Shown here in pieces: positions 1 through 11,939 of a stretch of 64,000 nt of DNA. Position 1 is the stretch's first letter, and each line of letters opens with the position of its first letter. The stretch spans positions 20,852,902 through 20,916,901 of the forward strand of contig NC_044301.2 of NCBI RefSeq assembly GCF_004027225.2, written 5' to 3'. The DNA comes from Strigops habroptila. Taxonomy: Eukaryota > Chordata > Aves > Psittaciformes > Psittacidae. The translations under genes and the position numbers were made by a program. The notes under the pieces are model-generated. The model made no database searches. It saw only the letters and a list, made by a program, of their open reading frames with translations, and was not told the origin of the DNA.

Positions 1-58
1 ACACAGTCCAGTAAACCCAATTGTCCCTCTCCTCCACCTGGCTGGAGGCAGGGCCCCT

Positions 59-1519
59 CTAATAGTGATCACAAGATTGTCCTCTTATGTCTTGTAGAAA
101 GGGATTAGTATTCCTTATCACAGGAGCTGGAGTAAAATCAGCTCTTTCACTCCATCTGGGAAACTGCTTACCAGAGACTGGAGCAGCAGCTTTCATGGGA
201 GGATCATCCTTGACCATTGTTTGCCTCTTCAGTTCACGCACCCGTTGCTCCAGAACTGAGGTAGGTTTTCCATCCCAATTTCTCATGTTTTCTCCGTGAT
301 CCCGCAGGTAAAACCATAGGGTGCCCCGTGGCGTGTACCTCCTATATTTTCTTTCTCGAGCAGTAGGGCGCCTTCTGTTAATAGTTGAGACATGGGTTGG
401 TACGCGTGGGGAGCTGGATAGGTTGGATAAATCATCTCTCAATTGTTTGAACTCCTGGGACAGTTTTTCCACAGCTGAAATTATGGAAGGGGTGAGATTG
501 TCTTCGAACTCTCGGAGTTGACGAATCAGGTAATCCACTGTTGGTGGTGCTATGTCATTCCAGGTCATTGATGCCAATGAGTGGGCATATGATGATGGTG
601 CACTCCGTGTAAGTTTCCGCCACATGGGTCGTGTACATTCGACTTCATCTGGATCTACGGATGTGTTCCTGGCATCCGGCCTATGATAGATCATCTCTAG
701 AATGGCTGATTCCCTCAGGGACTGGATGCCTTTCTCTATCGTGGTCCGTTTGGCTGAGCGATTCGTAATATCATCTTTGTAGGGATACATTTCCTTCACA
801 GCTGCCAGGAGCCGCCTCCAAAGACTGAGGGCTTGCTTCTCTCTTGCAATTGCTTTGTCAGTTCCTCCTTCCCTAGCAAGTGATCCCAGCTGCTTGGCTT
901 CCCTACCTTCTAGTTCGTGACCGTCGGCCCCATTGTCCCAGCATCGGAGCAACCAGGTGACAATGTGCTCCCCTGGAAAACAGGTGAAATCTTTTTGCAT
1001 ATTCCGCAGCTCGTTTGAGGTCCGATGTCAAGAAGTCACCTCTTCTTCCTCTTCCTCTGATCCACGTAGTAGTAACTCTTGTTCAGATGCTGTTCCATGT
1101 GGTAACTGCATTGGGACTTCATCTTTCTTCACTGCAGGGGTTGCTCTTTGTGCCTCTCCTTTGCTTTTGCTTACAGGGGCAAAAGATATTGTCACAAATT
1201 GGCCATTCCGTTTAGCTGCAGTGTCTGTTGCTGGGGTTGGTGAAGCTGTTGTGCTTGGGGGTTGAGTAGCACCAACAGCTGCATTGTCTGTTGTTGTCGG
1301 GGTTTGAGTAGCTGCTGCGCTTGTCACTGGGCTTGGTGTAGCTGCTGTCCTTGGAGTTGGAGTAGCTGCGTTGTCTGTTGCTTTGCCATCAGATCCAGAG
1401 ACTTTTTTTTCCCTTTGAAGGTGCTGGATAGTGTTGAGCAGGGCTCTGTAGGCGTAGGCCAAGCCCCAGCACATTACCATGATTTGTCCCTCTCTGGTAT
1501 AACCAGGACGACAGCACAC
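59..1519 (-). pseudogene. ERV-L-like gag (A1), one in-frame stop
   Basis: This is a structural-protein frame of an ERV-L-like element. It reads from 1519 to 59 in one frame broken by a TGA at 1028-1030. The N-terminal part has a short hydrophobic/helical start (around CWGLAYAYRALLNTI), then a Thr/Pro/Ala-rich stretch of imperfect repeats and an acidic run of Glu residues. After the stop comes a helical region containing WLLRCWDNGADGHELEGRE and a basic Arg-rich region (RRRPTARERKYRRY), likely nucleic-acid binding. I see no CCHC zinc knuckle. It ends at TAG, followed by the Pro/Ser-rich start of protease. In copy E (24488 onward) gag and protease share a frame with stops between them, which would fit readthrough in the ancestor. 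Assignment rests on its position before the protease/RT block in copy E. Confidence 0.8.
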
Positions 1520-1689
1520 CTCGTTTAAGTGTTTTACTAGTTTTTCTGGATGTTCACTTGTTCAGGGGTGAAGTTCCAAAGCACTGGAGGGGCCCACTGT
1601 CCTAGGTACTTGCCCATACTATCCCACACACCCGGCCACTCATGACTGTCCAGCCTCGGGGAAAATCTCTTGGTGGTCCTCCTATATCG

Positions 1690-2236
1690 TCATCTAACCC
1701 TAGACCAGATTTGAACCCGATACTGCTTAACTTTCGAGATCAGACGAAATAGGGTGTTCCCAGGGTGGGATGGCCGTGGGTAAAACACACTCCGTATGTG
1801 TGCCAACATGCTGATCCCCAGCACAATCAGCAGGCAGGTCTCAAGGGTATTCAAAGGCCATCCAAAACATTCAGAACTCTCAAATGCTGCTGTAAACAGG
1901 CTGGTGGGGGAGCGCGGGGTGTAAGGGAATGCCTCCTTTGCAGGTTGACCCCCCGAGGAGAAAAAAAAAAGATATGCAATTGCTAAAAAATTTCATTATA
2001 TACCTCCCAAAGTATAGAGGTGATGACCACGCTGCGAACAGAAACCAGACCAGTTCCATGATTAATGAGTTTATTGTATTACAAGTCATTACCACGAAGT
2101 ACAGTGAAACAAGAACCTTAGCCCAGGCCCCCCAGCCGATAAACACTAAAACAGCAAATAGTGGCTGTAAGTAAGGTACAACACGCTGAAACTCTGAGAT
2201 TGAGCGCATCAGCTCTGAGAGCCAGCAAATCAGCAT
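1690..2236 (-). pseudogene. Leader (pre-gag) multi-pass membrane ORF, copy A1
   Basis: Between the primer binding site and gag is a frame encoding a hydrophobic protein. It begins at an ATG at 2234-2236 and contains about three to four membrane-spanning stretches, for example LFAVLVFIGWGAWAKVLVSL and INSLIMELVWFLFAAW. In this arm a run of ten A at about 1961-1970 breaks the frame after about 118 codons. The mirror copy at 56189-56734 has one base fewer there and stays open for 181 codons. Its C-terminal end is encoded by the 5S-derived block. I do not recognise the protein. It is not gag, protease, pol or a normal env, which would lie 3'. Confidence 0.6.
1715..1779 (-). repeat. 5S rRNA-derived block in ERV leader (A1)
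   Basis: On the minus strand this reads ACGGCCATCCCACCCTG, then GTCTGATCTCGAAAG and TTAAGCAG(T/G)(A/G)TCGGG. These match, in order and spacing, the 5' half of vertebrate 5S ribosomal RNA, including the region of the internal A-box. The match fades after about 65 nt. It sits between the leader membrane frame and gag. It is not a functional 5S gene because the 3' half and a T-run terminator are missing. Confidence 0.85.
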
Positions 2237-2321
2237 TGTGACGAGTGACTATTAATCCGAAACAATAAATGCTTATCAGAAATACGATTAGACACACTCT
2301 GTCATTATCTCAACCCTTCGA

Positions 2322-2339
2322 GCCCCACGTTGGGCGCCA
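2322..2339 (-). promoter_or_regulatory. Primer binding site, tRNA-Lys type (A1)
   Basis: The minus strand reads TGGCGCCCAACGTGGGGC, 8 nt inside the LTR end. This is the 18-nt site used by retroviruses primed with lysine tRNA. It fixes the sense of the LTR family (TGTCCTGG... to ...CCACGACA). Confidence 0.88.
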
Positions 2340-2347
2340 CAAAGAAC

Positions 2348-2912
2348 TGTCGTGGTTTAAGCCCAGCCGGTAACTCAGAACCACGCAGCCGCTCGCTCAC
2401 TCCCCCCTTCTTCCTCCCCCCGCTCCCAGAGGGATGGGGAGGAGAATCAAAAGAATGTAACTCCCACGGGTTGAGATAAGAACAGTCCTGCAACTAAGGT
2501 ATAATACAAAACCACTACTGCTACCAGCAATAATAATAATGATAAGGGAAATAACAAGGGGAGAGGATACAATTGCTCACCACCCGCCGACCGATACCCA
2601 GCCCCACCCGAGCAGTGATCTGGGCCTTCCGGGTAACTCCCCCCGGTTTCTATACTGGGCATGATGTGCTGTGGGATGGAATACCCCTTTGGCCAGTTTG
2701 GGTCAGGTGTCCTGTCTCTGCTTCCTCCCGGCTTCCCCTCCTCCCTGGCAGAGCATGAGACTGAGAAAATCCTTGGTCGGAGTAAACACTACTTAGCAAC
2801 AACTAAAAACATCAGTGTTATCAGCGTTGTTCCCAGGCTGAAAGTCAAAAACACAGCACTGCACCAGCTACTAAGAAGGAGAAAAATGACTGCTGTAGCT
2901 GAACCCAGGACA
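2348..2912 (-). repeat. 5' LTR of A1 (565 bp)
   Basis: On the minus strand the LTR starts TGTCCTGGGTTCAGC and ends AAACCACGACA, with a TG...CA boundary. Its body contains the marker GGAAGCAGAGACAGGACACC and a pyrimidine-rich, AT-repeat segment. The same LTR family occurs as 5', 3' and solo copies throughout the window. Promoter and polyadenylation signals were not resolved with certainty. Confidence 0.9.
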
Positions 2913-4607
2913 TTGCAATACTTAGGAGGAAAAAACAAATACTCCAACCTATAGTTAATTGTTGACCATCTTTATCCTGCACTAGAGGTTGTGAGCTCTC
3001 AAATCCTAAAATAAATCAAATGCTGTGCTGAAGAAAGAGAACATTGCATGAGGGCAAGGAAATTAGGCCACTCGGGAAATGTGCTCAGGCCTATTCCTGT
3101 CTGTCATGGCAAACTGAAGGGACGCTAATTTGGGGAAGGAGCTCAGTGACCCTTTGGTCCTTGCTCTGTTTCTCTTCCCCTGTCTCACTCTGGAGGTGGC
3201 ATCTGCGCCCACTGCTCACCTCCTTTTGCAACTTCAAGATAAACATATCCATCTCTGCTTCAGCCGTGCTCCCTTAAAGCTCTACAGCAACTCTCTCATG
3301 GTGGAAGGCATCATTATGTCAAGCATAAGGTCAAAACTACCCATCTGTGCTCACGTGGGTGCAGTTCTCTGCTGATTCAGCTCCTCTCAGGATGTAAAGA
3401 TGGGAATCTATTTTTAATACATGAGACAACATGTGATTTATGACTACTACAGTCACACATCAGGGTAAATCCTGTGTGACCAGTCAGGTGACGCCAACAG
3501 AGGCCAAGAGAATAAAACTTTAGAAGAACTTCAATTAGAAGAACCTTTACTTTAAGCTTGGCTCATGTTTTAATTGGTGTCATCTCTTAACATTTTGGAG
3601 AGATGGTTTTGGCAAACAAAGCAGCCATTTAGAAAGCCAGCAAGGAATACAGCTGATGCTCTTGGTACTGCAGCAGAAGCCTCCCCAACTCTGCACACAA
3701 TCTCATTTTTCTTAAACTACTTTCAAGCCATCCTTGTTTGTTTGGTTGTTGTTGTTAAAGGACAACTCCAACTTAAAACAAGCCCTTCTTCCTGTGATGC
3801 CATTAAGAAATAAAAGGCTGGGCTTCCACCTGCTTTATAATGAGGTGGTTGCTCACAGCTCCATGAGATGTGATTAAATAATAAGGCTAAACTAAAGCCA
3901 CAGCTCGCTCCTACCAAAATCAGCTGCCTTTTGAAGGTTTAACTCCTCACTGCAGCCCACAGTGTGATCAGTGGTGGCCCAGCGGACCCCACACAGGCAG
4001 AGCCACTGAAGCAGGACCTGGATTAGTTCCGGTGCTCCCACACACACTCAGCCTGACCAGGCAGCAGTATTTTTGGACCCCTCAAAGCTCTGAGCTGCTT
4101 TTGTGGGTAGTAAGTCTATTTACACGGTTCCTTGCAGGACCCTATGCTCATGTGAATAGTAAGTCCAGGGAGCTTTGGGCCTCCCGCATCCCTAGAGGAG
4201 GATGTTTTCCCAGGGTAGTGGTCCCCTGCTGCTGGATAAATGCCTTATATTGATGTTCTAGATGTGACCTCATGACAGTCCTGTTCTAATTACTGTTTTT
4301 GTGATTCCTAATGACCAGCTTTAGGTTTCTTAGCCTGCTTATGGATTTCAGGGGTGTGGAGTGACAGTTGCTCACTCGGAGCTTACTGACCTCCTCCAGT
4401 CTGTGGGGTTTGGAGATGACTTCAGCCACCTCCTGCACACAGATAGATTCCTGGGCTTCTCCTGCAATCTGCACGCTTCAGCAGCTCTCCAGGGAGCACA
4501 CTCCCATGGAGAAATCTGTTCATTCGTGGCCTTTGAGTCACAATCAAGCTGTTTCCCTCCTCCTGCTCTACCACTGCAAGCCAAGCTGAGAGGTACCTGT
4601 GTCACTT
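2913..4607. other. No gene recognised
   Basis: This is arm sequence between LTR A1 and a CR1. Only short, unconvincing frames occur on either strand, and no splice-bounded exon, RNA gene or repeat family was recognised. The mirror is 53819-55512. Confidence 0.5.
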
Positions 4608-5691
4608 AGAATCATAGAATAGTTAGGGTTGGAAAGGACCTTAAGATCATCTAGTTCCAACCCCCCTGCCATGGGCAGGGACACCTTGCACTAAACCGTG
4701 TCACCCAAGACTCCGTCCAACCTGTTCCAGTGCCTCACCACCCTCACAGTAAAGAACTTCTTCCTTATATCTAACCTAAACTTCCCCTGTTTAAGCTTGA
4801 AGCCATTACCCCTTGTCCTACCACTACAGTCCCTAAGGAAGAGTCCCTCCCCAGCATCCTTGTAGGCCCCCTTCAGATACTGGAAGGCTGCTATGAGGTC
4901 TCCACGCAGCCTTCTCTTCTCCAGGCTGAACAGCCCCAACTCTCTCAGCCTGTCTTCATATGGGAGGTGCTCCAGCCCTCTTATCTTCCTCGTGGCCCTC
5001 CTCTGGACTCGCTCCAACAGCTCCATGTCCTCCTTATGTTGAGGACACCAGAAGTGTACACAGTACTCCAAGTGAGGTCTCACGAGAGCAGAGTAGAGGG
5101 GCAGGATCACCTCCTTTGACCTGCTGGTCACACTTCTTTTGATGCAGCCCAGAATATGGTTGGCTTTCTGGGCTGCAAGCGCACACTGAAGCTGGCTCAT
5201 GTTAAGCTTCTCGTCAACCAACACCCCCAAGTCCTTCTCTGCAGGGCTGCTCTGAATCTCTTCTCTGCCCAACCTGTAGCTGTGCCTGGGATTGCCCTGA
5301 CCCAGGTGTAGGACCTTGCACTTGGCTTGGTTAAACTTCATAAGGTTGGCATCAGCTCACCTCACAAGCGTGTCAAGGTCCCTCTGGATGGCATCCCTTC
5401 CCTCCAGCGTATCAACTGAACCACATAGTGTCATCGGCAAACTTGCTGAGGGCACGCTCAATCCCACTGTCCATTTTGCCGACAAAGATGTTGAACATGA
5501 TCAGTCCCAACACTGACCCCTGAGGGACACCAATCGTTACTGGTCTCCAATTAGACATTGAGCCGTTGACCACAACTCTTTGCGTGCAGCCATCCAGCCA
5601 GTTCTTTATCCATCAAGTGGTCCATCCATCAAATTTATGTCTTTCCAGTTTAGAGACAAGGATGTTGTGCAGGACTTCTCTCAGTGTTGCT
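4608..5691 (-). mobile_element. CR1 non-LTR retrotransposon, 5' truncated
   Basis: The element is on the minus strand with its 3' end at 4608. The terminal ATTCTATGATTCT octamer-type repeats and the preceding AAGGTCCTTTCCAACCC are diagnostic of avian CR1. A frame at 5341-4691 encodes the C-terminal part of the ORF2 reverse transcriptase, for example [20 protein letters not shown] and [19 protein letters not shown]. The RT FADD motif lies further upstream in a broken frame, and the 5' part is missing. It ends in a small internal deletion relative to the CR1 at 56942 (a [11 protein letters not shown] join). Confidence 0.93.
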
Positions 5692-8600
5692 TCTTATTGC
5701 ATTGACTTTGCCCTTCTAGCAATTCGTAAGCCATGGCTAGCAGTTTGGTCACTGCTGCTGTACAGCTGATTCCCTCTGGTCCCCTGCCTATGGCCATCAG
5801 TTACCTTCCTATCTTAAACTCGACAGTCTATAGAGGTGACTTGAACATAAGTTTGTACCTCAGCACCATGTCCCAGTTATGCCTTATGCCCACCAGCTGC
5901 CTCGCCGTGAGGCTGGGGGTTTCCTCCTTGACCCCGGGGAGGAGCAGTGTTAAGTGCCATGCTGTCCTCTGCGTGCAAGAGGAGCAGATTGGGAGGTGGG
6001 TCTGGCAGTGGCAGTGATCCCAAGCTGTTCCTGGAGGAATAGGTGTGATGGTTTTGGACTGGCTCATATGAAGAGGATACTTGCTGAACAGATCTTTCCC
6101 TGGTGAGGGGTCTCACTGTGCTTGAGGGACAAGAAGCGTGGTCTTTTAAGTATAGCTTTTTTTCCCCAAGCCTGAGGCTTTCCTGGATGCTTGGCCTTGC
6201 TATGCTGAAGGGGAGCATCTATCCCGTGACCTTGACTTGTCATCTGCAAAGAAGTAATCTAAAGAAAACCCGTCTGGTACATGACAGGTGCACGCTGCTG
6301 AAGGGTGCTGGAATACTCTAGGGCATCACCGAGCTGTGCATTTTTGTCCTGCCACAGAGGCGGCCTGGCTTCTGCTGCTGGGGGGGTAACAGCAATTTTT
6401 CATCCCTTGAAAGAGTCTGAATTTACCTTCTAGCACCTTCAGCTCTACATTTAACCCTTCGATTTGTTATGGATGTGAAGTCTGTTGGTGGCACAGTGGC
6501 CATCTGATGCCAGGTATCCATTCTTTCAGTTTGCAGAGTGCTGTGTTGAAATGAGCTGGAGCCAAGCTGGGGGGGTGGGGGGGTGGGTTGATGGCATCCT
6601 GCAAGGAGCTTCCTGAGACTCAGGGGGCAGGGACAAGGGCAGTAAGACTGTCTTACAGGGAGCACAGAAATAGGAGATGTGGATTCTCCAAAGTAGCAGA
6701 GCAGAGAGCTGTGTTGGCTGTGGAAACTGATTTCTCTTGGCCTGAAAAACACAAGATGGGGCTGCTAATGCTGCTTCCTGTTCCTAACCTGCTCAGGAGA
6801 TAAACCAGAGATTTCAGACTCCAGTCCAGCACCTTTCCCCAGTAGTAAATACACGTGGCATTACTGAGTGATGTCACAGCTAGAGCACATCCCAGCAAGG
6901 CCAAGCCTGGATCAGGTTATATCTGTCTTCTCAGAGTGTTGGCTTACTCCCAAAGGAGCATATTGCCAGTCCAAGGGCAGTGACTGAAGCCACCTTTCCC
7001 AAGGTCATATCTCGCACACGCAGAGAGGACAGTGCTCATTTCCACGTACACAGCCTGAGCTGCCCATGCAGAAGTCACAGTGCGGCCATGACGGGTGCCT
7101 GCTGCACATAGGGTAAAACCTCTTGACTTTCCCTTCTGGCAACCCTTTCTGTTGGCACCAGCAAAGTGAGGACCCCCCAGGCCCCCTTCCCAGTGCTTCA
7201 TCATCTGGTTACCTTTGAGGCTCAGTGTGAAAGGAGGAATAGGAATCACGTCAACTCCAGCTACGTGGTGTGTCTGTAAATAACCAGTCCTCATAGTTCA
7301 GTACAGTTTTGTCACATCCAGACCTGCAGCTTCTGGCCAGGAGCATCACAGCGAGAGCCCAGCTGCCCTACAGCCCTGGAGTGCTGCTTGTTCCAGTCGG
7401 TGAGCCCACCCAGATTCAGCTGGGGGGTTGTCCATGATGAGCCTTGGACCCATTCAGCTTTCTCTGCCCTCCATCATTAAATGGGTCCAATTTTGTCTTT
7501 GCAGAAGCTAGAGCAAACCTATAAAGCAGGTGTCGTGAAACCTAGTTGGCTCGCTCTTGGGTAAGAATGGCAGAAGTCATTGAAGTCCTGTCTAAGCAAA
7601 CTGCACTGCTCCACTTCTAATCAGGCCGTAATTCCCTTTAAATGATGCAACTCTTTAAAAATAGATCAGGCCTAATTAGCAACAAGTCTAATCAAGAAAA
7701 TGGATGGAAGCAAGGTGTGACATGCCTTGAGTGAAGTGGAAGTAGGGCTGGTACCTTGCCATGGTTGAGGGGCAGTGAGGGGCCCCATAGCCCCTTGGTC
7801 CCTGGTGCACTTTGCTGTAGTTGCTGTATCCCCAGTGGAGATCCCATACCTCTGTGCCTGTGCCAGAGAGCACAGCATTTCCAAATGAGCCCTTTCCTCT
7901 TCCAAACATAGCTGGGGCATAAATACCCCACCGCCACGGATCCTTCTGCAGGGTGGGTGAAGACATGACACTTCATCTCTGCAGCAGCCACCAGGCCAAG
8001 CAGGGTGTCGTGCACAGGTGACACAGAACAAAGGGCTTCTGCTCTGCCTGTGTTTGTGCTTAGACAGAGTTTTTTATCCACTCCTTCCCCGGCCTAGCCA
8101 CTTAGGGCCACTGCAGCACCAGCTCGGTCTGTCCGGCCATGCCAGGTGGGATCTGTATCTCCACAGCCACTGTCACCTCCCCACCACGACACTGCGAGCT
8201 ATGACCAGATTAATTGCAACCAGTTTAATTTTGTGTCTGTAAATTAAGCTGTTTGATGATTAAGCCAGTGATACAAAGAGACTTCCAGGAGTGAGGAGGA
8301 CATTAACATGCTAATAGATCTTGCTGGTAGAAGGTTTACTTAGACACATCCCAGGGGGCAGATGACAATTAACATCCTAAGAGACTCTTCTAGAAAGAGG
8401 ATGCTAATTCAGACCTGCTGGGAAGGGAGATAATTTATTATTATTTTATGTAGCCCTGCAACCTCCTATTCAAGAATGCCTGAGATAGTTGAGGACAGGT
8501 AAGTTAGGAGAACAACAGCGAGGAACCTAAAAGTCATCCTGGAGCAACCTGAGGGGAGAAATATGGACAGGAGTGAGAGAGAAAATGCTGCAAAAACTAT

Positions 8601-9429
8601 CCTGGTCAGCAAGACAGGAGAGGAGAAGGAAACATGACTCCTCAATGGCACATCAAAGAAATTGGGCAGGAGAGATCAGACCTGCTGGCCTCACATATTC
8701 ATTTCAGTAGAGCAAGAAGGGTGTAACTGTGGTAGGAGGGAGGCGATGGCTCCGAAATGCCTTCCTGCCCCAAAGAAATACTCATCAGAGCACATTGAGG
8801 CCACCCACTCTGCAGTGCACAACTAGTGCAAAACAGGAAGAGATTACACAAGATTTAGGATCAGGGACTTAAAATACAATGACCTTTGTGGTATTTGTAC
8901 ACAGGGAACTTAACACTACTCATAACCTTGACACACCCTGGTGTAATGCTTGGGGGGGGGGGGAAAGAGTCCACCCCTGTTAGAACCACACACATGCACC
9001 AACAGAACAATTTCAAATGCAGGCTACCGGTTGTGTTGTAGCTCGGCTACCATGAGTTGTCAAACACATTGTAATGGCTTTTCCACAGAAAACAGAACAC
9101 GGGAGCCAGCTAACCTGCCTGACAAAGAGCAAACATCATTGTATATATTATTTGTTCACTCATTTCACTTCTGAGCGCACTTGATAATCCATCATGCTCA
9201 GCTGCAGATACTAAATGTTGTTTTCAGAGCTAATTGAGCTATCAGAAGGGAAGTCTTCCTCAGCAACAGCTGCAGAGGGAGGGAGCTGGTCTCTTCCCTC
9301 TCTGATGAATTTAAGATTGGAGAGGTCGTTTCTTTCTTCTTTTCCCAGCCTTTACAATTATGGGGGACATGATGTTAAGAGCGATAAAAATCCCAGAGCA
9401 GGGCTAGTTGTGTAATTACTGCTGCCCTA
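5692..9429. other. No gene recognised in 3.7 kb of arm
   Basis: Several short frames exist (for example minus-strand 6944-7294, 116 codons, open in both arms, and 7672-8081). None shows a domain, signal or splice sites I can defend. A G-run at 8951-8962 and a CA-rich segment are present. I treat this as non-coding flank upstream of the SPG7 promoter. The mirror is 49000-52734. Confidence 0.4.
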
Positions 9430-10400
9430 GTGCCAGGTCTCCCCGCCTGCCGTGGCTGCAAACTCTCTCCTGTGCCTGCAGAAACCTGCTTGCTCCTCCT
9501 AGCTGTTAATTCTCCTCCTGCCTAAATCTGCTGGGGCGGCCTGGCCAAGGCTAGGGACCTACCTGCGCTGCAGGGCCTGGACAAGGCCTGGCTGTGGGAA
9601 CTGTCCGCTCATGGGGACTTGGCCAGGCAGACCTTGGCCTGGGGTTCATCTGCAGAAGGCAGCCCGCCTTGGGACGTGCCTGGCTGAGGCCGGGCAGCCG
9701 GGATTGTGGCTGGACAGGCGCTGTAGCTGTGGATTCTCCGTTGCTGTGCTAACCGCTCAGGCCGTCCCGATAGTCCCCGCGCGGCTGCGACCGGGGGCGA
9801 GGCCAACGGTTGTAACCGCCATCTTGAGGCATGGCAGTCCGCTTACTGCCGGCCCCTTTCCAAGATGGCTGTTCGCTCTTCACTGGGTATTTCTGTCCCC
9901 ACTGACTCATCCAGCTCCTGGGGTGGCGGCGAGTACAGCGGCCAGCTCCCGCGGCCTTCCCCTCAGCGGCTCTTCAGCGCCCGCTAGCTGCGGCCGCCCT
10001 TCAAAGGTCTCTAGGCAGAGTGGGACGGCCGGTGGGTTATGGCATTGTTGCTGCGGTTGCTGCCGCTGCTCTGGGGGCGCGGCGGCGCTGCCCTTGGCGC
10101 GGGACGTGGCCTGCAGGTAATGGGGCGGCGGCGGAGCCCGCGGAGCGGGCTAGCCACGGGGCAGGGCTCCCGGGTGCGGCGGAAGGTGTAGTGCCGAGCA
10201 CCGGGGAGGACCCCGCTGGAGCAGTCCGGTGCCGCCGCCTCACGGAGCCCCTCCCCTCATCTCTTCCGGCAGCGTTCACCTGGGGAGAGTCCGGCCCGGC
10301 GCCGTGCCTGCGGGACCGGGAGCAGGGGAGGAGGAGGCGAGTGTGGAAGAGAGGGGGAGAGCTGGGTCAGCCCCCCCGGCTCCGTGTGTGAACGGGCTCT
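9430..10400 (+). promoter_or_regulatory. SPG7: CpG-island promoter of SPG7 copy (left arm)
   Basis: The base composition turns sharply GC- and CpG-rich around exon 1. Two YY1-like sites are visible: CGCCATCTTG at 9817-9826 (minus orientation) and CAAGATGGC at 9861-9869. Such sites are common in TATA-less housekeeping promoters of nuclear-encoded mitochondrial genes. Exon 1 follows at 10039. Whether it is still active is unknown. Confidence 0.65.
10039..10116 (+). pseudogene. SPG7: SPG7 (paraplegin) exon 1, left arm
   Basis: SPG7 encodes paraplegin, a subunit of the inner-membrane m-AAA protease of mitochondria. This 78-bp exon starts with ATG in a CpG island and encodes a Leu/Arg/Gly-rich mitochondrial-targeting-like start (MALLLRLLPLLWGRGGAALG...). 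It ends in ...GLQ, followed by the donor gtaatg. Human exon 1 likewise ends in a complete ...LQ codon. The exon is open, but the next exon is broken, so the copy is non-functional or truncated. The identification leans on the exon-2 match 1.45 kb downstream. Confidence 0.72.
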
Positions 10401-11567
10401 TGCTTTCCTTGGAGGGTGTCTCGGGTTGGATCGTCCCACAGGTCCATCGTTGTAGTGCTTTATAGTAGTAACTTGGGGTCATACTGTATGAAGATTATAT
10501 CTAGGCTGTCGTAAGGAAGAAAATGTTGATTAAAGGGATTTTTTCGAACTTGGTGCTGGCTCTTTGTATCTCTTGTGATGTAAACATCCACCACATTGGT
10601 GCGCACCACAGATGTGTTTTCCCCATCTTGCTGTGCTGCTGGTATCACAGGAGTCTCCAACCTAGCCCTTAAAGCACAAGGCAAGGCTCTTGTTTAAACG
10701 AGGCCTCCAACATGAATTCAGACTTTTGTTGTGGTTTTCTGCAGTGCAGTGAAAAAGCACTGCCCATCTAAGTAGGCAGTGGAGGAAGAACAATTGTAGG
10801 ACTTCTTTTGAAACATGCCAGGTTTTTCTGTTATCGATTTAAACTAGTCTAAGCTGTTCTGTTCCAGAAAGTATCAACCCCAAGAGGTTACCATCTTGGG
10901 CCAGTGAAAGCTTTCATGCTGCTGCCCAGCAAACCAGGAAAAGAGGGTGAGGGATTTCAGCCTAGTCAGTGCTCCTGTCTGGTTTGCTGCAGGGAAACTT
11001 GTGCCTGTGCAGTAGAGGGGTGGTGAGACAGGGAATCACACATTGGAGAAGGTGCCAGACTTGTGTTCAGTAAGAGCATTAGTAAATGTTAGTTCAAATG
11101 CTGTGAAGTTGCCTTTAAATGCGAATATTGACTGCAGGATTACTGCTGAAATACCCTGGGGAAATGGCTGTGTTGCCCTTTCTGCCGTGCAGCAGGGTAC
11201 AAAGTACTAGTCCTTAAGATTTCCAGTTGTGGGAAGGTATCTCTACATTTTAAGAACTGACTTCTAACATATCTTTACAATGAAGAACAGAGCTACAGGG
11301 AGGAAAAGATAAAGTTTTAAGTGTTCTGAGTGTATGCTTCTAATTATACATGTGCTTTCTTTAAACTGGGTTATAAACAACATCTTCAAAGTCACATGGT
11401 GAGCGTACAGCACAGCCAGGAATAACATTCAGGTCTCCCAGCTGCTGCTCCTGCAACTTACCCACAATATTTTCATGTTTAGAAATCTTAGTTTCACAGT
11501 GCACAGAAAGGTTAAGCGGTCACAGTCATTTTCTAATAGTTGGCTTTTTGTTTTTCTTCTTCCTCAG
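10117..11567 (+). other. SPG7 intron 1 (left arm)
   Basis: The sequence between the two recognised exons has a donor gtaatg and a pyrimidine-rich acceptor ending tcttcctcag. No repeat or other gene was recognised in it. Confidence 0.6.
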
Positions 11568-11670
11568 AGCCTTCTGTCACCAACACATTTCCCCACATGT
11601 CAAGGTCTCGGTGGAGTCCTGGTGAAACAACACATAATTTGAGATCCAGTCTGGCTTTAGAATCTCTTAG
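11568..11670 (+). pseudogene. SPG7: SPG7 exon 2 with two stops, left arm
   Basis: The 103-bp exon has acceptor tcctcag and donor gtgagt, the same length and phase (34 codons plus 1 nt) as human exon 2. The translation aligns with the human segment around the motif LLLKQH: GGVLVKQHII is visible here. A TGA at 11640-11642 and a TAG at 11658-11660 interrupt the frame, so no full-length paraplegin can be made from this copy. Confidence 0.85.
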
Positions 11671-11939
11671 GTGAGTCCTGAAAAGCAATTGTACAGGTGG
11701 AAGAGGGGAAAAGGTCTTGTTTAGTAAGAGTATTACCTTTTCCTTACCTTCACTGCTTGCATTACTGAAATAAAGCTGTTCTATTCTTGGCTTTGGGAGC
11801 TGTGTGCGTTTTGCAGAGGTTCTAGGTTTTTGTTTAGTGACAGGGATGAACAGCAGCACCTTTCCACAAGGAGCTCAGCACGATTAAGTAAGCACTTGAG
11901 TCATTAGACCGAAAAGCTAATTTAAAAACTGCAGACTTT

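Larger units (their letters stand above)
1..2912 (-). mobile_element. ERV-L-like provirus A1, 5' portion
   Basis: Reading the minus strand from 2912: a 565-bp LTR, a tRNA-Lys-type primer binding site, a leader frame with membrane segments, a 5S rRNA-derived block, then gag, running off the window at position 1 just inside the protease region. No LTR is visible on the far side because the window ends. The same 5' portion (LTR to just before gag) recurs at 55513-56941 in the right arm. Confidence 0.9.

Noticed and set aside
4960-5142. Frames antisense to CR1 ORF2
   Set aside because: They are shadows of the CR1 reverse transcriptase frame, repeated wherever CR1 occurs.
9611-10120. 169-codon plus-strand frame across the CpG island
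   Set aside because: Long frames are expected in GC-rich DNA. The composition is Ala/Pro/Arg/Gly by base bias, and it overlaps the better supported SPG7 exon 1 in another frame.
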